A stretch of 64,000 nt of DNA from Psychrobacter nivimaris (GCF_009812035.1 NZ_VZIZ01000013.1:70852-134851); one strand, 5' to 3'. Numbered from the stretch's first letter, positions 11,090 to 21,840 are shown. The notes: generated by a model not told the origin, from the sequence alone. Numbers and translations: made by a program.

Positions 11090-12037
11090 ATGATGGCGGC
11101 TATGATGACTTCTAAAAATTCTTGTCAGTTCAAATATCAAAAATCATTTTCTAAATTTTATAAGCAGTCGAGTATTAGTGCTGCCCAAACCGCTTTGCCA
11201 AAGCGTGCAGTGCTGTCGGCAGTATTTGGCGTCCTTGTATTAAGTGGCTGTCAGACCACCCCGACTAATGATTTGCTAGGTAACTCTCCTTATCAAACAT
11301 CTACGCGCGCTAGCAACGATCGAAATTTAGATCAGCAGGAAATCGCCCGTGTACGTACCTCACTTGCCGCGCAATACATCCGAAAAAATGAGCTTGATAC
11401 CGCGCAGCAGCAGCTTGAAAAAGCCTTTGCTGCCGATAGCCGTTATGCGCCAGCCTATGATATGATGGGCGTTTTGTTGCAGCAAGAAGGCAGCCGTATC
11501 AATCTAGCCAAAGCTGATGAGTACTTCAAAAAAGCAATCGCGCTAGATAAAGACTTTGTACAAGCACACAATAATTATGGCGTATATCTGTCACAGACAA
11601 AGCGCTATCGTGAAGCAGCAGAACAGTTTGAGATTGCAGGGGCGACGCTAGGCTATGAGGGCCGTATTGGCGCGCTAGAAAACCTAGGCCGTACTTATCT
11701 GCAGTTAGGCGATAATAGTGCCGCTTCAAAAGCATTTTTACGGGCACTCGATGGCAATCGTAATAGCATCATTGCTCATATCGAACTGGTAGATTTATTG
11801 CTCGACCAACAGCGTGTACCGCAGGCACAGAGACTGTACGATGAGACGCTGATATTGGTGCAGGGGCAGGGTATTAGCCCGCGCTTGCTCTTACAAGGTA
11901 TCAAGCTTGCAGCAGCACAAAATAATATAACAACGCGCCAGCAATTGGCACAGCAGCTTTTATCCGCTTATCCGCTAAGTGATGAAGCAAAACAACTTAA
12001 GACTTGGCTTAACAATCCAGAGGCACCATGGAAATGA
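11090..12037 (+). CDS. pilF: Type IV pilus biogenesis lipoprotein (PilF/PilW), TPR protein
   Basis: About 315 residues. A lipoprotein signal with lipobox VLSGC precedes a TPR solenoid (for example YIRKNELDTAQQQLEKAF, AYDMMGVLLQQEG, AHNNYGVYLSQTKRYREA). This matches PilF/PilW, the outer-membrane pilotin that supports assembly of the PilQ secretin. Position between rlmN and rodZ is the classic pilF locus. The start is uncertain: TTG at 11075, ATGs at 11090, 11093, 11102 and 11105 are all in frame and none has a strong ribosome-binding site. The shorter forms give a signal peptide of more usual length. The stop overlaps the rodZ start by 10 bp, implying translational coupling. Confidence 0.85.
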   Translation: MMAAMMTSKNSCQFKYQKSFSKFYKQSSISAAQTALPKRAVLSAVFGVLVLSGCQTTPTNDLLGNSPYQTSTRASNDRNLDQQEIARVRTSLAAQYIRKNELDTAQQQLEKAFAADSRYAPAYDMMGVLLQQEGSRINLAKADEYFKKAIALDKDFVQAHNNYGVYLSQTKRYREAAEQFEIAGATLGYEGRIGALENLGRTYLQLGDNSAASKAFLRALDGNRNSIIAHIELVDLLLDQQRVPQAQRLYDETLILVQGQGISPRLLLQGIKLAAAQNNITTRQQLAQQLLSAYPLSDEAKQLKTWLNNPEAPWK

Positions 12038-12846
12038 TCACCCCATCATCTAACACTCAATCTAACGCTCAGGGATCATTTGGTGCCGTGTTGCAGCAAG
12101 CCCGTAAAAACAAGCAAGTAACTTTAGAAGCAGCGGCGGCTGAGCTGTTCATTCTAAAGCGTCATCTAGAAGCGCTAGAAAGCGAAAACTTCGCTGAGCT
12201 ACCACAGGCTGCATTTGCTCGTGGTTTTGCGATTAACTATGCCAAATATTTGGGTTTAGATTCAGCAAAAATCGCTAGTAGCTTCGATGCTGCCTATCCT
12301 AATGAGCTAAAGGCCAAATCGGCCAGCAATATCGATACGCCACTACGCCCAATGGGGACGTTGCAGCGTGATACTCACAACCGTATCCGATTTAACCCGC
12401 TATTGATCATAGGCGTTATCGGATTGATTATCTTGGCGGTATTCCTATTCCGTATGGTGAGTAACGCTAGCAAAGAAAACACCCAAGAGCCTGTATCAGC
12501 TGTGGAGGACATGTCAGCGATAGAGCAAGCCCAAGGTGCCGCCATCAATAGTGATGCAAGTGGCGTTGGTGCTTCTGGCTCTGCATTGAATCTGGGTGAT
12601 GCTGCAACGACTGCTACCCTAAACCTTGTATTGACAAGCGACGCTGTGGTTAGTATCACGGATGCTTCTGGAAACAGTCTGATAAATGGTTCTCAGTCTG
12701 CGGGTAACTATGACTTGTCAGGTATGCCACCGTTTAATGTGCAAATTGATAATATCGATAATGTTAGCTTGATGCTCGATCAACAACCAGTTGCGTTAGA
12801 GACGTATGCAACAGATAAGCAAGCTACTTTCGAATTGGCACCATAG
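12028..12846 (+). CDS. rodZ: RodZ-type cytoskeletal / helix-turn-helix membrane protein
   Basis: 272 residues. A cytoplasmic HTH domain (FGAVLQQARKNKQVTLEAAA ... FARGFAINYAKYLGLD) is followed by a basic linker, one transmembrane helix (LLIIGVIGLIILAVFLF, about residues 125-143) and a periplasmic DUF4115-type beta domain near the C-terminus (VVSITDASGNSLINGS ... PPFNVQIDN). RodZ links MreB to the wall-elongation machinery. Its position directly after pilF and before ispG is conserved in gammaproteobacteria. It overlaps pilF by 10 bp. Confidence 0.88.
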   Translation: MEMITPSSNTQSNAQGSFGAVLQQARKNKQVTLEAAAAELFILKRHLEALESENFAELPQAAFARGFAINYAKYLGLDSAKIASSFDAAYPNELKAKSASNIDTPLRPMGTLQRDTHNRIRFNPLLIIGVIGLIILAVFLFRMVSNASKENTQEPVSAVEDMSAIEQAQGAAINSDASGVGASGSALNLGDAATTATLNLVLTSDAVVSITDASGNSLINGSQSAGNYDLSGMPPFNVQIDNIDNVSLMLDQQPVALETYATDKQATFELAP

Positions 12847-12962
12847 TCAGTTGCATAAGCGCCAAATTTGAATAAAGCGCATATGTGTATGCTGATTTAG
12901 CTGGTTTATATTATATGTACAAAGGCCTAGGGCTTTTCTATTTTTGATTTAAGGATTTATGT

Positions 12963-14078
12963 ATGTCAATGCCATCGCCTATTAATCGTCGTCTGACCAA
13001 AAAAATCTATGTCGGTGATGTCGCGGTTGGTGGTGATGCACCAATTAGCGTACAGAGCATGACCAATACTGATACCTGTGATGTAGCAGCCACTGTCGCT
13101 CAAATCGAGCGTTGTGTCGAAGCAGGTGCAGATTTGATGCGCGTATCAACGCCAACGATGGATACGGTCAAAGCCTTTGGTGAAATTCGCAAATTGGTAA
13201 GCGTGCCTTTGATCGCTGACGTGCATTTTGATCATAAAATCGCTTTGGCCGTTGCTGAAGCGGGCGCTGACTGCTTACGTATCAATCCGGGTAACATTGG
13301 TAGCGATGCCAAAGTACGTGAAGTGGTCGCTTGCGCCAAATATCATAATATTCCTATTCGTATTGGCGTCAACGCTGGCTCTTTAGAAAAAGACATACAG
13401 CGCAAGTATACTGAGCCAACTGGCGAAGCAATGCTTGAATCGGCAATGCGCCATATTGATATTTTAGAGCGTCTTAATTTTGACCAATATAAAGTATCTG
13501 TTAAAGCCAGCAACGTGTTTTTGACATTGGATGCTTATCGTTTAATATCAGCGCAAATTGACAATCCATTACATTTGGGCGTGACGGAAGCGGGTGTCTA
13601 CCGTACGGGCGCTGTCAAATCTGCTATCGCGCTAGGTGGATTATTGCTAGACGGTATTGGCGATACTATTCGTATCTCATTAGCCGCCGAGCCTGAAGAA
13701 GAGATTAAGATTGGTTTTGACATTCTGAAATCGCTTAATATTCGTTCGAACGGTGTAAATTTTATTGCCTGTCCAAGCTGCTCGCGTCAAGAGTTTGATG
13801 TAATTAAAGTAATGACAGCGTTAGAGTCTCGCCTAGAAGATATTCGTGAACCGATGAATCTATCTGTGATCGGCTGTAAGGTAAACGGTCCAGGAGAAGC
13901 AAAAGAGGCCGATATCGGTATCGTTGGTGCTGCCCCTAGATCACTGGTCTATCGTATGGGTGAAAAAAGCCACCTTATTGATACAGGCAATCTGGTCGAT
14001 GAAATAGAAGGTATGGTTCGCGCCCATGCAGAAGAGTTGGCGAAAAAACGTGAGAATGAAATCATTCGCGTAAAATAA
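12963..14078 (+). CDS. ispG: 4-hydroxy-3-methylbut-2-en-1-yl diphosphate synthase
   Basis: 371 residues. Iron-sulfur enzyme of the MEP isoprenoid pathway that converts MEcPP to HMBPP. The N-terminal TIM barrel shows [15 protein letters not shown] and [12 protein letters not shown]. The C-terminal part carries the 4Fe-4S ligands in [13 protein letters not shown] and the [17 protein letters not shown] signature. AAGGA precedes the ATG at 12963. It is third in the pilF-rodZ-ispG-hisS order. Confidence 0.97.
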   Translation: MSMPSPINRRLTKKIYVGDVAVGGDAPISVQSMTNTDTCDVAATVAQIERCVEAGADLMRVSTPTMDTVKAFGEIRKLVSVPLIADVHFDHKIALAVAEAGADCLRINPGNIGSDAKVREVVACAKYHNIPIRIGVNAGSLEKDIQRKYTEPTGEAMLESAMRHIDILERLNFDQYKVSVKASNVFLTLDAYRLISAQIDNPLHLGVTEAGVYRTGAVKSAIALGGLLLDGIGDTIRISLAAEPEEEIKIGFDILKSLNIRSNGVNFIACPSCSRQEFDVIKVMTALESRLEDIREPMNLSVIGCKVNGPGEAKEADIGIVGAAPRSLVYRMGEKSHLIDTGNLVDEIEGMVRAHAEELAKKRENEIIRVK

Positions 14079-14201
14079 GCCATAGAATAGATTGATACGT
14101 TAGGCTATACCGTCACAGTATCAATCAGATATAGCGCTTATTTGAAGATATAGAAAACAATAATAGAATACCTGTTAAACATTTAAGGATACGACCGTAC
14201 C

Positions 14202-15491
14202 ATGATCAAAGCTATCAAAGGTTTTAATGATATTTTGCCTGACCAATCAGCAAAGTGGCTGCATTTAGAAGCGATATTGGCTGATGTACTTGGTAGGTAC
14301 GGTTACGAGCATATTCGCTTGCCTATCGTTGAACAAACGGATCTTTTTGCTCGTGCTATTGGCGGCGCGACTGACATCGTCGAAAAAGAGATGTACAGCT
14401 TTACTGATAAATCTGAGCCACCAACACCGTTAGCGTTACGTCCTGAAGGAACGGCTGGAGCAGTACGCGCAGTTATCGAGCACAACTTGCTACGTGGGGA
14501 CACGCCTAAGCTTTGGTATATCGGTCCGATGTTCCGCTACGAGCGTCCGCAAAAAGGCCGCTATCGCCAGTTTCATCAGTTAGGTGTCGAGAGCTTTGGT
14601 AGTGCATTACCAGATGCTGATGCTGAGCTGATTGCCATGACTCATCTGATGTGGAAAGAGCTAGGCCTCAACAATGAGATGCGTTTGCAACTAAACAGTT
14701 TGGGTGAGCTGGATGAGCGCTATGCTTATCGCGAAGCATTGGTTACCTATTTAACTGATAAAAAAGACCAGCTAGACGAAGACAGCAAACGTCGTCTAAC
14801 GACTAATCCTTTACGTATCTTGGATAGTAAAGAGGCGAGCACGCAAGCAGTATTGGCAGATGCGCCAAAGCTTGCTGACTTCTTGGGTGAAGAGAGTGTG
14901 GCACATTTTGAGCAGGTCAAAGCCTATCTGACTGCGCTTAATATCGATTTTGAAATCAATCCGCACTTAGTACGTGGCCTTGATTATTACAATAAAACGG
15001 TATTTGAGTGGGTAACGGATAAGCTTGGAAGCCAGGCTACCGTTTGTGCGGGTGGTCGTTATGACGGGTTAGTAGGACAATTAAAATCAATCGGTACAGA
15101 TGGTAGTAAACCAGTAAAATCTGAGCCTGGTGTTGGTTTTGCAATGGGGCTTGAGCGTTTATTGCTACTGATAGAAGCGGTTGCGCCGATTGCTGATATA
15201 CCTGCTTGTGATGTATTCGTTGTGGCCCATCCTGAGGTGTATAGTGCTGGTATAAGCTATGCACAAAACTTGCGTCACAGTCGTCCAGATGTACGAGTAA
15301 AGATGGCCAGTGCCACGAGTCTAAAAGCGCAAATGAAGAAGGCGGACAAGTCAGGCGCGGCATTGACAGTCATCATCGCTCAGCAAGAGCTGGATGATAA
15401 TACGATTAGTATTAAAGACATGCAGACAGGTGAGCAAAAGACGGTCGCCCAAGATTGGTTATCAAATAAAGATAACTTTTCTCGTCGCTAA
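14202..15491 (+). CDS. hisS: Histidyl-tRNA synthetase
   Basis: 429 residues, normal length. Motif 1 region [13 protein letters not shown], motif 2 with [11 protein letters not shown] and [18 protein letters not shown], the HisA motif [15 protein letters not shown], the GGRYDGLV motif, and motif 3 [12 protein letters not shown] are all visible. The C-terminal anticodon-binding domain follows ([10 protein letters not shown] ...). It charges tRNA-His in the cytosol. AAGGA before the ATG supports this start. Confidence 0.97.
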   Translation: MIKAIKGFNDILPDQSAKWLHLEAILADVLGRYGYEHIRLPIVEQTDLFARAIGGATDIVEKEMYSFTDKSEPPTPLALRPEGTAGAVRAVIEHNLLRGDTPKLWYIGPMFRYERPQKGRYRQFHQLGVESFGSALPDADAELIAMTHLMWKELGLNNEMRLQLNSLGELDERYAYREALVTYLTDKKDQLDEDSKRRLTTNPLRILDSKEASTQAVLADAPKLADFLGEESVAHFEQVKAYLTALNIDFEINPHLVRGLDYYNKTVFEWVTDKLGSQATVCAGGRYDGLVGQLKSIGTDGSKPVKSEPGVGFAMGLERLLLLIEAVAPIADIPACDVFVVAHPEVYSAGISYAQNLRHSRPDVRVKMASATSLKAQMKKADKSGAALTVIIAQQELDDNTISIKDMQTGEQKTVAQDWLSNKDNFSRR

Positions 15492-15559
15492 TCGACTTTG
15501 ACTAATCAGCTTTGTTTACGCATCAGCAACTTAATGTAAATTTTATCAGGTAAATATAT

Positions 15560-16354
15560 ATGGCTCTGACACCTAATTCGCCGAATGCAGATAACTCCAT
15601 GCAAGCGTTAAAGCAATATGGTAGTTATATCGTCACTGCGATTTTGTTAGCACTGGCCGCCTATTTCGGTTGGACGTACTGGCAAAACAACCATGCGCGA
15701 GTAGATACCGTCGCCGCCGATCAATATGCGGATATTCAGCAGCTAAACGAAGAGGTTAAATTGGCCTCGCAAAACCCAGATTTAGAAGCAGAGGCTCAAG
15801 AAGCACTTACCCAAAGTCGTGGCCAACTAGACAAAGATATTGATACTTTAGTCAGTACGCACGGTGAGTCAGTTTATGCATGGCAAGCGCTAATGATAAA
15901 AGCACGTCAACAAGTAGACAATGATGACTTTGCAGCAGCGACTGAGACATTCAAAAAAGCATTGGCCATCGATTTGGGTGATGCCGGTCTAGAAGCGATT
16001 ACTCGTTTACGCTATGCAAAAACGTTATTAGCCGCAGGTGATACAGATACTGCACTGTCAGAAGCAAACAATGACATGCCAAGCTCGTTTGAAGCAAGTC
16101 AGCAGGAGCTACTAGGGGATATTTATTTAGCACAAGACAATAAAGATTCAGCGATTAAATCTTATAGCAATGCGTGGGAGCTATTACGTAGCCGTCAAGA
16201 AACGCGTGCAGTATTGGCATTAAAGATGGAGAGCTTAGGTATCACGGCTGAGCCGATTGCTGAGCAAACCAGTCTTATTCAAGAGCCATCTGCTCCTGAG
16301 CCATCGCTAGTGATGGATACCTCGAATGAAGTCGCTGCCGAAGCAGGACAGTAA
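15560..16354 (+). CDS. yfgM: YfgM-like inner-membrane TPR protein
   Basis: 264 residues. Short N-terminal cytoplasmic tail, one transmembrane helix (YIVTAILLALAAYFGWTYW, about residues 19-38), then a periplasmic TPR-like region (ATETFKKALAIDLGDAGLEAITRLRYAKTLLAAGD ...). This is the architecture of YfgM (UPF0070), a partner of the PpiD chaperone and the Sec translocon in E. coli. The position between hisS and bamB is the conserved yfgM position. The last ~45 residues are acidic and Pro/Glu-rich. Confidence 0.85.
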   Translation: MALTPNSPNADNSMQALKQYGSYIVTAILLALAAYFGWTYWQNNHARVDTVAADQYADIQQLNEEVKLASQNPDLEAEAQEALTQSRGQLDKDIDTLVSTHGESVYAWQALMIKARQQVDNDDFAAATETFKKALAIDLGDAGLEAITRLRYAKTLLAAGDTDTALSEANNDMPSSFEASQQELLGDIYLAQDNKDSAIKSYSNAWELLRSRQETRAVLALKMESLGITAEPIAEQTSLIQEPSAPEPSLVMDTSNEVAAEAGQ

Positions 16355-16391
16355 GTCAGTAGGCTAGATATTAAGTCAGTAGTATAGTATT

Positions 16392-16422
16392 GAGAGTTGG
16401 TAATCAGCCAAAGCTCTTTTTT
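16392..16422 (+). terminator. Possible terminator after yfgM
   Basis: GAGAGTTGG (16392-16400) pairs with CCAAAGCTC (16408-16416) with two internal mismatches and is followed by six Ts. It could separate yfgM from bamB or act as an attenuator. Confidence 0.55.
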
Positions 16423-16500
16423 AATATAACCTAATGATTACTAATTTGCCGTTGGCCAATTTACCAATTAATAATAATTTATCTGTAGTGAGAACATACA

Positions 16501-17709
16501 ATGACTCAATCTATTCGCTCTAGCAAAATGTTAAACACCAAGACTATCAAAAAGACAGTCATGCATGTGGCCGTACTGGCAGTAATGAGCACGGCAGTGA
16601 TTGGATGTAATCGCGGTATTAAGCCGGTCGTTAATGATCCGGTAAAATTGGTACAAATCGCTCAGCCGATTAGCGTACTACAGCCTGTATTTAGTACCGA
16701 TGTTGGCAACAAAAAAGCCAGTAAAAAAGATCCGCTAGATTTGCAAGTTGGCTATGCCAATGGTCAAATCGTTACGGCCTCACGTGGTGGTGAGCTGTCA
16801 GGGTTTAATAGTACAGGTGAGCGTGTATGGTCAATCAATGTTGACGATCAAATCACCGGCGGTGTTGCAGTAGATGCATTGAGCCATACAGCTATCATTA
16901 GTACTCGTGGTGGCAAGGTCATGGCGTTTGATAGCACGACTGGTGCAAAGCGCTGGCAGCAGCAGTTGTCAGGTTCGGTGTTGACGCCAGCACTGATTAC
17001 CAATAATCGTGTGGTATTATCAGCGAATGATGGTTTCTTACACGGTCTGTCGCTGCAAACTGGACAGTCAGTATGGCAGTTCGCAACTCAGGTACCTGCT
17101 ATCAGCGTTCGTGGTAGCGCTGCGCCGACCTTATTAGACAATGAGACGGCACTTTTGGCGACAGCTGATGGTCGTTTGCATGCGATTACTGTCGACAACG
17201 GTCTTCCGCTATGGTCAAGACGTGTTGGCGTAGGTGCTGGTAGTAGTGAAGTTGAGCGCATGAGCGATGTCGATGGCAAACCTATCGTAGATAAAAATCA
17301 GTTGTTTGCGATCAGCTATAGTGGTCAGCTATTAGGTATTGATTTGGCCTCGCGTCAGGTGATGTTCGTCAATGAAATTGCGAGTCTCAAATCACTGGCG
17401 GTAAATACTCAGCAAGTCATCGCTACCAGTCTAGATGGCAAAGTAGTTGCTTATGATCGCAACAGTGGTGAGACGCTATGGGAAAGTGACGAATTGGCTT
17501 ATCGTGACCTTACCAATCCTGTGATGATTGGCAACTATATTGCCATTGGTGATTTCGATGGTGTAGTACATTTGTTTGACCCTGCTACGGGTAGCATCGT
17601 TAGTCGTGTAGAGACAAAAGGTGCGTTGACCAACTTGCAAGTCCAAGGTAGCCGATTAATGACTCAAAGTACGTCAGGACAAGTTGCTATCTGGCAACTA
17701 GTTCGCTAA
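16501..17709 (+). CDS. bamB: Outer-membrane protein assembly factor BamB
   Basis: 402 residues. N-terminal signal with a probable lipobox ending VIGC at about residue 36, so it is a lipoprotein. The rest shows repeated beta-propeller (PQQ-like) blades, recognisable by AFDSTTGAKRWQQQL, GLSLQTGQSVWQF, AITVDNGLPLWSRR, AYDRNSGETLWES and LFDPATGSIVSRV. BamB is the propeller lipoprotein of the BAM complex that inserts outer-membrane beta-barrels. It is flanked by yfgM and der, as in E. coli. The signal peptide n-region is long if the first ATG is used; a second Met at residue 10 is possible. Confidence 0.92.
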   Translation: MTQSIRSSKMLNTKTIKKTVMHVAVLAVMSTAVIGCNRGIKPVVNDPVKLVQIAQPISVLQPVFSTDVGNKKASKKDPLDLQVGYANGQIVTASRGGELSGFNSTGERVWSINVDDQITGGVAVDALSHTAIISTRGGKVMAFDSTTGAKRWQQQLSGSVLTPALITNNRVVLSANDGFLHGLSLQTGQSVWQFATQVPAISVRGSAAPTLLDNETALLATADGRLHAITVDNGLPLWSRRVGVGAGSSEVERMSDVDGKPIVDKNQLFAISYSGQLLGIDLASRQVMFVNEIASLKSLAVNTQQVIATSLDGKVVAYDRNSGETLWESDELAYRDLTNPVMIGNYIAIGDFDGVVHLFDPATGSIVSRVETKGALTNLQVQGSRLMTQSTSGQVAIWQLVR

Positions 17710-18102
17710 TAACTATATAGATAGGTGCTTATAGATAATTAACGAAGTGTAATATTTCACTATAGCCCTTAAGCCTATTCTTGATTATCATTTATAAAAC
17801 ACAAACGCTGCTTAGTCAGCGTTTAGTGCCTTGTGTAAATTGCTTGTTTAAACACAGGCTTTCGCGTACTCTATGCGACCGATGTGCTATCCATATATAC
17901 TACTTATTTATGTATAATAGGTAGAATGAAGCCATCCTATATACTATTTTTAATCGTAAAATAGCCATCTATTATTTTTGCTATTGTTCTATCATCCATT
18001 TTAATTCACGGTCAATTGCAGCATATCTATTACTATTGTTATGTCACTGGTTATAAGAATAACTGTACTGCCCGTCATTGTGCCTTTCACTGAGAGTAAC
18101 CC
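17710..18102 (+). other. Intergenic region between bamB and der
   Basis: About 390 bp without a gene. An eight-pair hairpin AAACGCTG (17803-17810) / CAGCGTTT (17817-17824) lacks a U-tract and may be a weak terminator for bamB. The AT-rich stretch from 17880 onward probably carries the der promoter, but I cannot fix it. Confidence 0.4.
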
Positions 18103-19524
18103 ATGAGTATCAAGCCTGTGGTCGCCTTAATTGGTCGTCCAAACGTCGGTAAATCCACCTTATTTAATCAGTTCACAAAAAGTCGGCAGGCATTGGTCGC
18201 TGACCTTTCAGGATTGACTCGTGACCGTCAGTACGGTGATGCAACTTATGAAGATAAATCCTTTATCGTTGTAGATACGGGTGGTATCGGTGAAGCTGAT
18301 GACGGTAGTGGTAATATCGATGACTATATGTCTGAGCAGTCGCATACAGCAATCCATGAAGCAGATATCATCGTATTTGTCGTTGACGCTCGTGCCGGTA
18401 TGATTGGCGCTGATGCTGAAATTGGTAAGTTTTTGCATACATTAGGCAAGCCTGTCTATGTTGTCGCCAATAAAGTCGACGGTGTACATGATGCAGCACC
18501 TGCTGAGTTTTATGCACTAGGCTTGGGTGAGCCGTATCCGATGGCAGCCAGTCATGGTCGCGGTGTAGGCAATTTGCTTGAAGTGCTAACAGCTGATATG
18601 CCTGAGCAAGAAAACATAGTAGAGCCAAGAGGCTTGAAGCTTGCCATTATCGGTCGTCCAAATGTTGGTAAATCGACGCTCGTAAACCGCTTGCTTGGCG
18701 AAGATCGAGTAGTGGTATTCGATATGCCAGGCACGACGCGTGATAGTATTTATATTCCTTATCAGCGTGAAGGTCGCGACTATGTTTTGATCGACACTGC
18801 TGGTGTACGTCGCCGCGGTAAAATCGATGAAAAGGTAGAAAAATTCTCTGTCATCAAGACTTTGCAGGCGATTGAAGATTCTAACGTAACCGTGATTGTT
18901 ATTGATGCTCACGAAGGTATCGTGGATCAAGATTTGCATATGATTGGTTATGCGCTTGACGCTGGACGTGCGTTAGTCGTTGCGATCAACAAGTGGGATG
19001 GTCTAACGCAAGATCAAAGAGACTATATCAAGCTTGAAATGGATCGCCGTTTTAGCTTTATTCCTTATGTAAAAATACATTTGATTTCAGCACTGCATGG
19101 TACAGGCGTTGGCAATTTATATCCGTCTATCTTGCGTGCCTATAAATCTTCGATGTTTGAAGTATCGACCAACCGTTTGACTCAGATTCTGCAAGATGCG
19201 GTAACGGCCAATCCGCCACCAACCGTTGCTGGTCGTCGTATCAAGTTACGTTATGCGCATATTGGTGGCCACAATCCACCCGTTATTGTTATTCATGGTA
19301 ACCAAACCAGTGCGCTTCCTAAGAGCTATCAGCGTTATCTAGAAAATCAATTCCGTCAAGTGTTTAAGCTAGAAGGCACACCGCTTAACGTTATCTTGAA
19401 GCAAAACGATAACCCATATGCGAACAAGAGTGACACACCGACTAAGGCAAAAGCTCAGCAATTGCGTCAACGTGAGCGTAATAGATCACAGAAATTTACT
19501 ACCAAAGATAAAAAGCCTCGTTAA
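18103..19524 (+). CDS. der: Ribosome biogenesis GTPase Der (EngA)
   Basis: 473 residues with two tandem G domains. G1 occurs twice, as [12 protein letters not shown] near residue 11 and [12 protein letters not shown] near residue 186. The G3 motifs DTGGIG and DTAGV and the G4 motifs NKVD and NKWD are present. A C-terminal KH-like domain follows ([23 protein letters not shown]). Der is essential for 50S maturation. The C-terminal tail is basic and Lys/Arg/Gln-rich. It ends the yfg-type cluster, with a heptamer repeat and a terminator just after the stop. Confidence 0.97.
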   Translation: MSIKPVVALIGRPNVGKSTLFNQFTKSRQALVADLSGLTRDRQYGDATYEDKSFIVVDTGGIGEADDGSGNIDDYMSEQSHTAIHEADIIVFVVDARAGMIGADAEIGKFLHTLGKPVYVVANKVDGVHDAAPAEFYALGLGEPYPMAASHGRGVGNLLEVLTADMPEQENIVEPRGLKLAIIGRPNVGKSTLVNRLLGEDRVVVFDMPGTTRDSIYIPYQREGRDYVLIDTAGVRRRGKIDEKVEKFSVIKTLQAIEDSNVTVIVIDAHEGIVDQDLHMIGYALDAGRALVVAINKWDGLTQDQRDYIKLEMDRRFSFIPYVKIHLISALHGTGVGNLYPSILRAYKSSMFEVSTNRLTQILQDAVTANPPPTVAGRRIKLRYAHIGGHNPPVIVIHGNQTSALPKSYQRYLENQFRQVFKLEGTPLNVILKQNDNPYANKSDTPTKAKAQQLRQRERNRSQKFTTKDKKPR

Positions 19525-19533
19525 TTCTCGTAT

Positions 19534-19568
19534 TTTATGCTTTATGCTTTATGCTTTATGCTTTATGC
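19534..19568. repeat. Five perfect tandem copies of a heptamer (TTTATGC)
   Basis: Five exact copies of TTTATGC start ten bases after the der stop codon, then decay into TTTATAGC, TTTAGC and TTTATG up to about 19588. Such an array is a slippage-prone simple repeat. It lies between the stop codon and the terminator. Confidence 0.95.
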
Positions 19569-19592
19569 TTTATAGCTTTAGCTTTATGATTA

Positions 19593-19626
19593 ATGTCATC
19601 GCGTTCGATAGCGCGATGACATTTTT
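19593..19626 (+). terminator. Rho-independent terminator after der
   Basis: Perfect 11-pair stem ATGTCATCGCG/CGCGATGACAT with an 8-base loop, followed by five Ts. Confidence 0.92.
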
Positions 19627-19758
19627 CTATTAATACGCTATAGTTTGGGCTTATAAATAGTTATCTGAATGCTTTAAAAATACTCAAATGTTTTACTTAT
19701 CACATCTTTAAAATACCTGTACTATAAATGAAAGCTGCACGCGACTCAGTAGAGTGAT

Positions 19759-21729
19759 ATGAACAACCGTTCGTCTCAAACCATTCCCGTACTTATCTGG
19801 CGTTCTGTCATACAAGCCGCTGTTTTGGCAGTATTGGCAGGTTTTTTATTGCCTTTTATTTATGGTTTAGTGCATCACTATCAAGAAAAAGAACAGCATA
19901 TTCAACAATTGGCATCGCTATTAACGACTAGTGCATCGACTGCAGATGGCGCAGATATCGTGGCTGAACAAGTGAATATCTTGTTAGAAAATGAGCCGAC
20001 TATCCAGAGTATTGTTTTCTATTCAACCTCTGAGCCAATTGAGGATATAGACCAGTCGCTTGCTGATTGGAAAAATGCTTTATTTGCGCACACGGTCAGT
20101 TTCAACTATCCAGTGATTAGTAAAGTCCTTGATGCCAATAGTGCCACGTCCAATGAGTCTGATTCCAATCAACAGTTAGCACTGACTTTATCAAACATTA
20201 TGAGCGAATCGTCAGTGCCAGATGAGACGACTGATACAGCTACCGAAAATAGCACATTGATTGGTTATATCAATATTACGATGGACGTAGAGTTGCTACG
20301 TTTACATTGGTTTCAAAATATCCTGTGGTTATGGCTAACAACAGTGGTAATGATTGTTATATCTGCCTTATATATTTTTAGAAAGCTGAATTGGCCAGTT
20401 AAAGATATTGAAGTGTTAACTGATGTTTGTGACATTGTCATAAACAACACAAATCTAGAGCAATTACCCGTCATTCCGCAACAATTTAATTTTCAAGAAC
20501 TGACTCATATCAAGAAAGCACTAATTGTGTTATTTAATCGTTTACAAGAAGCGAGGCAAGGTTATGAAACCCTTGCGGCCTTTGAACAGCAGTTACACAA
20601 TAAAGATGTGTCACTTGATGTGCAATTGCATAATTTTCAAAGCATGATTTCTCATGAGTTAAAAACGTCATTGAATGCAATTGTAGGTGGTTTACAACTA
20701 TTGGATCATGAGGCGCTCAACAGAGAGCAAAAAGACGCGGTAGAGATTATCAGTAGTGGTAGTGATAAATTGGTATTGTCATTAGATCATATTATACAGT
20801 TGAACCAGATTCAAAAAGGCCAGATAAGAATTCATAAAAATGAGTTTAACCCATTACAGTTAATCGCTGATCTGCTAGCTAAGTTTGAAAATACGGCTAC
20901 TCAAAAAGGGCTAGAGCTGATTAGTAATATTCATCATATAGACTATAGCCTGTACGGTGATTCAGAAAAAATACATCAGATACTATCGATACTGCTCAAT
21001 AATGCGATTAAGTTCACGCCTGTCGGAAAAGTTACGATTGCGTCGCAACTGACACATTTTAATAAAAGTAATCGTTGGCAAATTAGCGTAAAAGATACGG
21101 GTATTGGTATTGATAAAGAACACCTAGATGATATATTTAATCCGTTCTTTCAGGTAGATTCGTCGCAAACTCGCCAGTATGAAGGCTCAGGCGTTGGCTT
21201 ACCTATCGTTAGACAAATGGCACAGCTTATGGGTGCTACTATAGATGTTGATAGTGTGCTTGGTGTAGGTACGCAGTTTACGCTGACCATAGCGATGCCC
21301 AATCAACAGCAATCAAAACAGCAGCGCTTATTGTCTGGCCTAACGATTATTTATTATTACTATCATGAGACAGGCTCCTTGTTAGAGGAACTGGAATACC
21401 TAGGTGCTACGATCATTTGTCGCCAAGGTAACCAACTCGTCATAGAGGAGATGCGTAAGCAGAAAGTTGACATGGTAATGTTTGCTGAAGATGTTTTCCC
21501 AGAAAAAGCTGAGATACTAGCCAAGCGCATTCGTCAGTATGAAAGCGATGAGGGCAGTAAGAGCGAGCATCGTGCGTTATTGGTATATTGGTATCCGCAG
21601 CATCGGGCGCGCTATGTAGACAGTTTTGAGTATGGTTTAAAAGCAGCTGGCATTGACTATTGTCATATTGCTACTTATAAAGACAAAGCATTAAGCGACT
21701 TATTAAAACAATGGTTGGTTTGGACGTAG
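19759..21729 (+). CDS. Membrane sensor histidine kinase with C-terminal pseudo-receiver
   Basis: 656 residues. One transmembrane helix at about 12-36, a periplasmic sensor region of ~155 residues, a second helix near 196-215, then a linker and the kinase core. The H-box ISHELKTSLNAIVGG has the phospho-acceptor His299. The ATPase shows NNAIKFT (N box), DTGIGIDKEHLDDIF (G1) with FNPFFQ, and GSGVGLPIVRQM (G2). After residue ~520 there is a receiver-like fold in which the segment aligned to the Asp-containing strand reads DMVMFAEDVFP, with Ala where Asp is expected. The layout resembles BarA/GacS-type hybrid kinases, but the receiver appears unable to accept phosphate. No response regulator is adjacent. 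The input signal is unknown. The start ATG is the first in frame; the ribosome-binding site is weak (AGAGTGAT). Confidence 0.85.
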   Translation: MNNRSSQTIPVLIWRSVIQAAVLAVLAGFLLPFIYGLVHHYQEKEQHIQQLASLLTTSASTADGADIVAEQVNILLENEPTIQSIVFYSTSEPIEDIDQSLADWKNALFAHTVSFNYPVISKVLDANSATSNESDSNQQLALTLSNIMSESSVPDETTDTATENSTLIGYINITMDVELLRLHWFQNILWLWLTTVVMIVISALYIFRKLNWPVKDIEVLTDVCDIVINNTNLEQLPVIPQQFNFQELTHIKKALIVLFNRLQEARQGYETLAAFEQQLHNKDVSLDVQLHNFQSMISHELKTSLNAIVGGLQLLDHEALNREQKDAVEIISSGSDKLVLSLDHIIQLNQIQKGQIRIHKNEFNPLQLIADLLAKFENTATQKGLELISNIHHIDYSLYGDSEKIHQILSILLNNAIKFTPVGKVTIASQLTHFNKSNRWQISVKDTGIGIDKEHLDDIFNPFFQVDSSQTRQYEGSGVGLPIVRQMAQLMGATIDVDSVLGVGTQFTLTIAMPNQQQSKQQRLLSGLTIIYYYYHETGSLLEELEYLGATIICRQGNQLVIEEMRKQKVDMVMFAEDVFPEKAEILAKRIRQYESDEGSKSEHRALLVYWYPQHRARYVDSFEYGLKAAGIDYCHIATYKDKALSDLLKQWLVWT

Positions 21730-21840
21730 TACGGTTCTATTAAATCGGTGTTCCTAGTTAGGCTTATTTAATTTACTAGGTAGCATTTTTCATATTTTTT
21801 ACTATCGAAGCACTGTTGAATTAAAGTAAGCATAAAAAGA

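Noticed and set aside
19418-19633. 71-residue ORF overlapping the der end and the heptamer array
   Set aside because: Its apparent coding is produced by the TTTATGC repeats and the shifted der frame.
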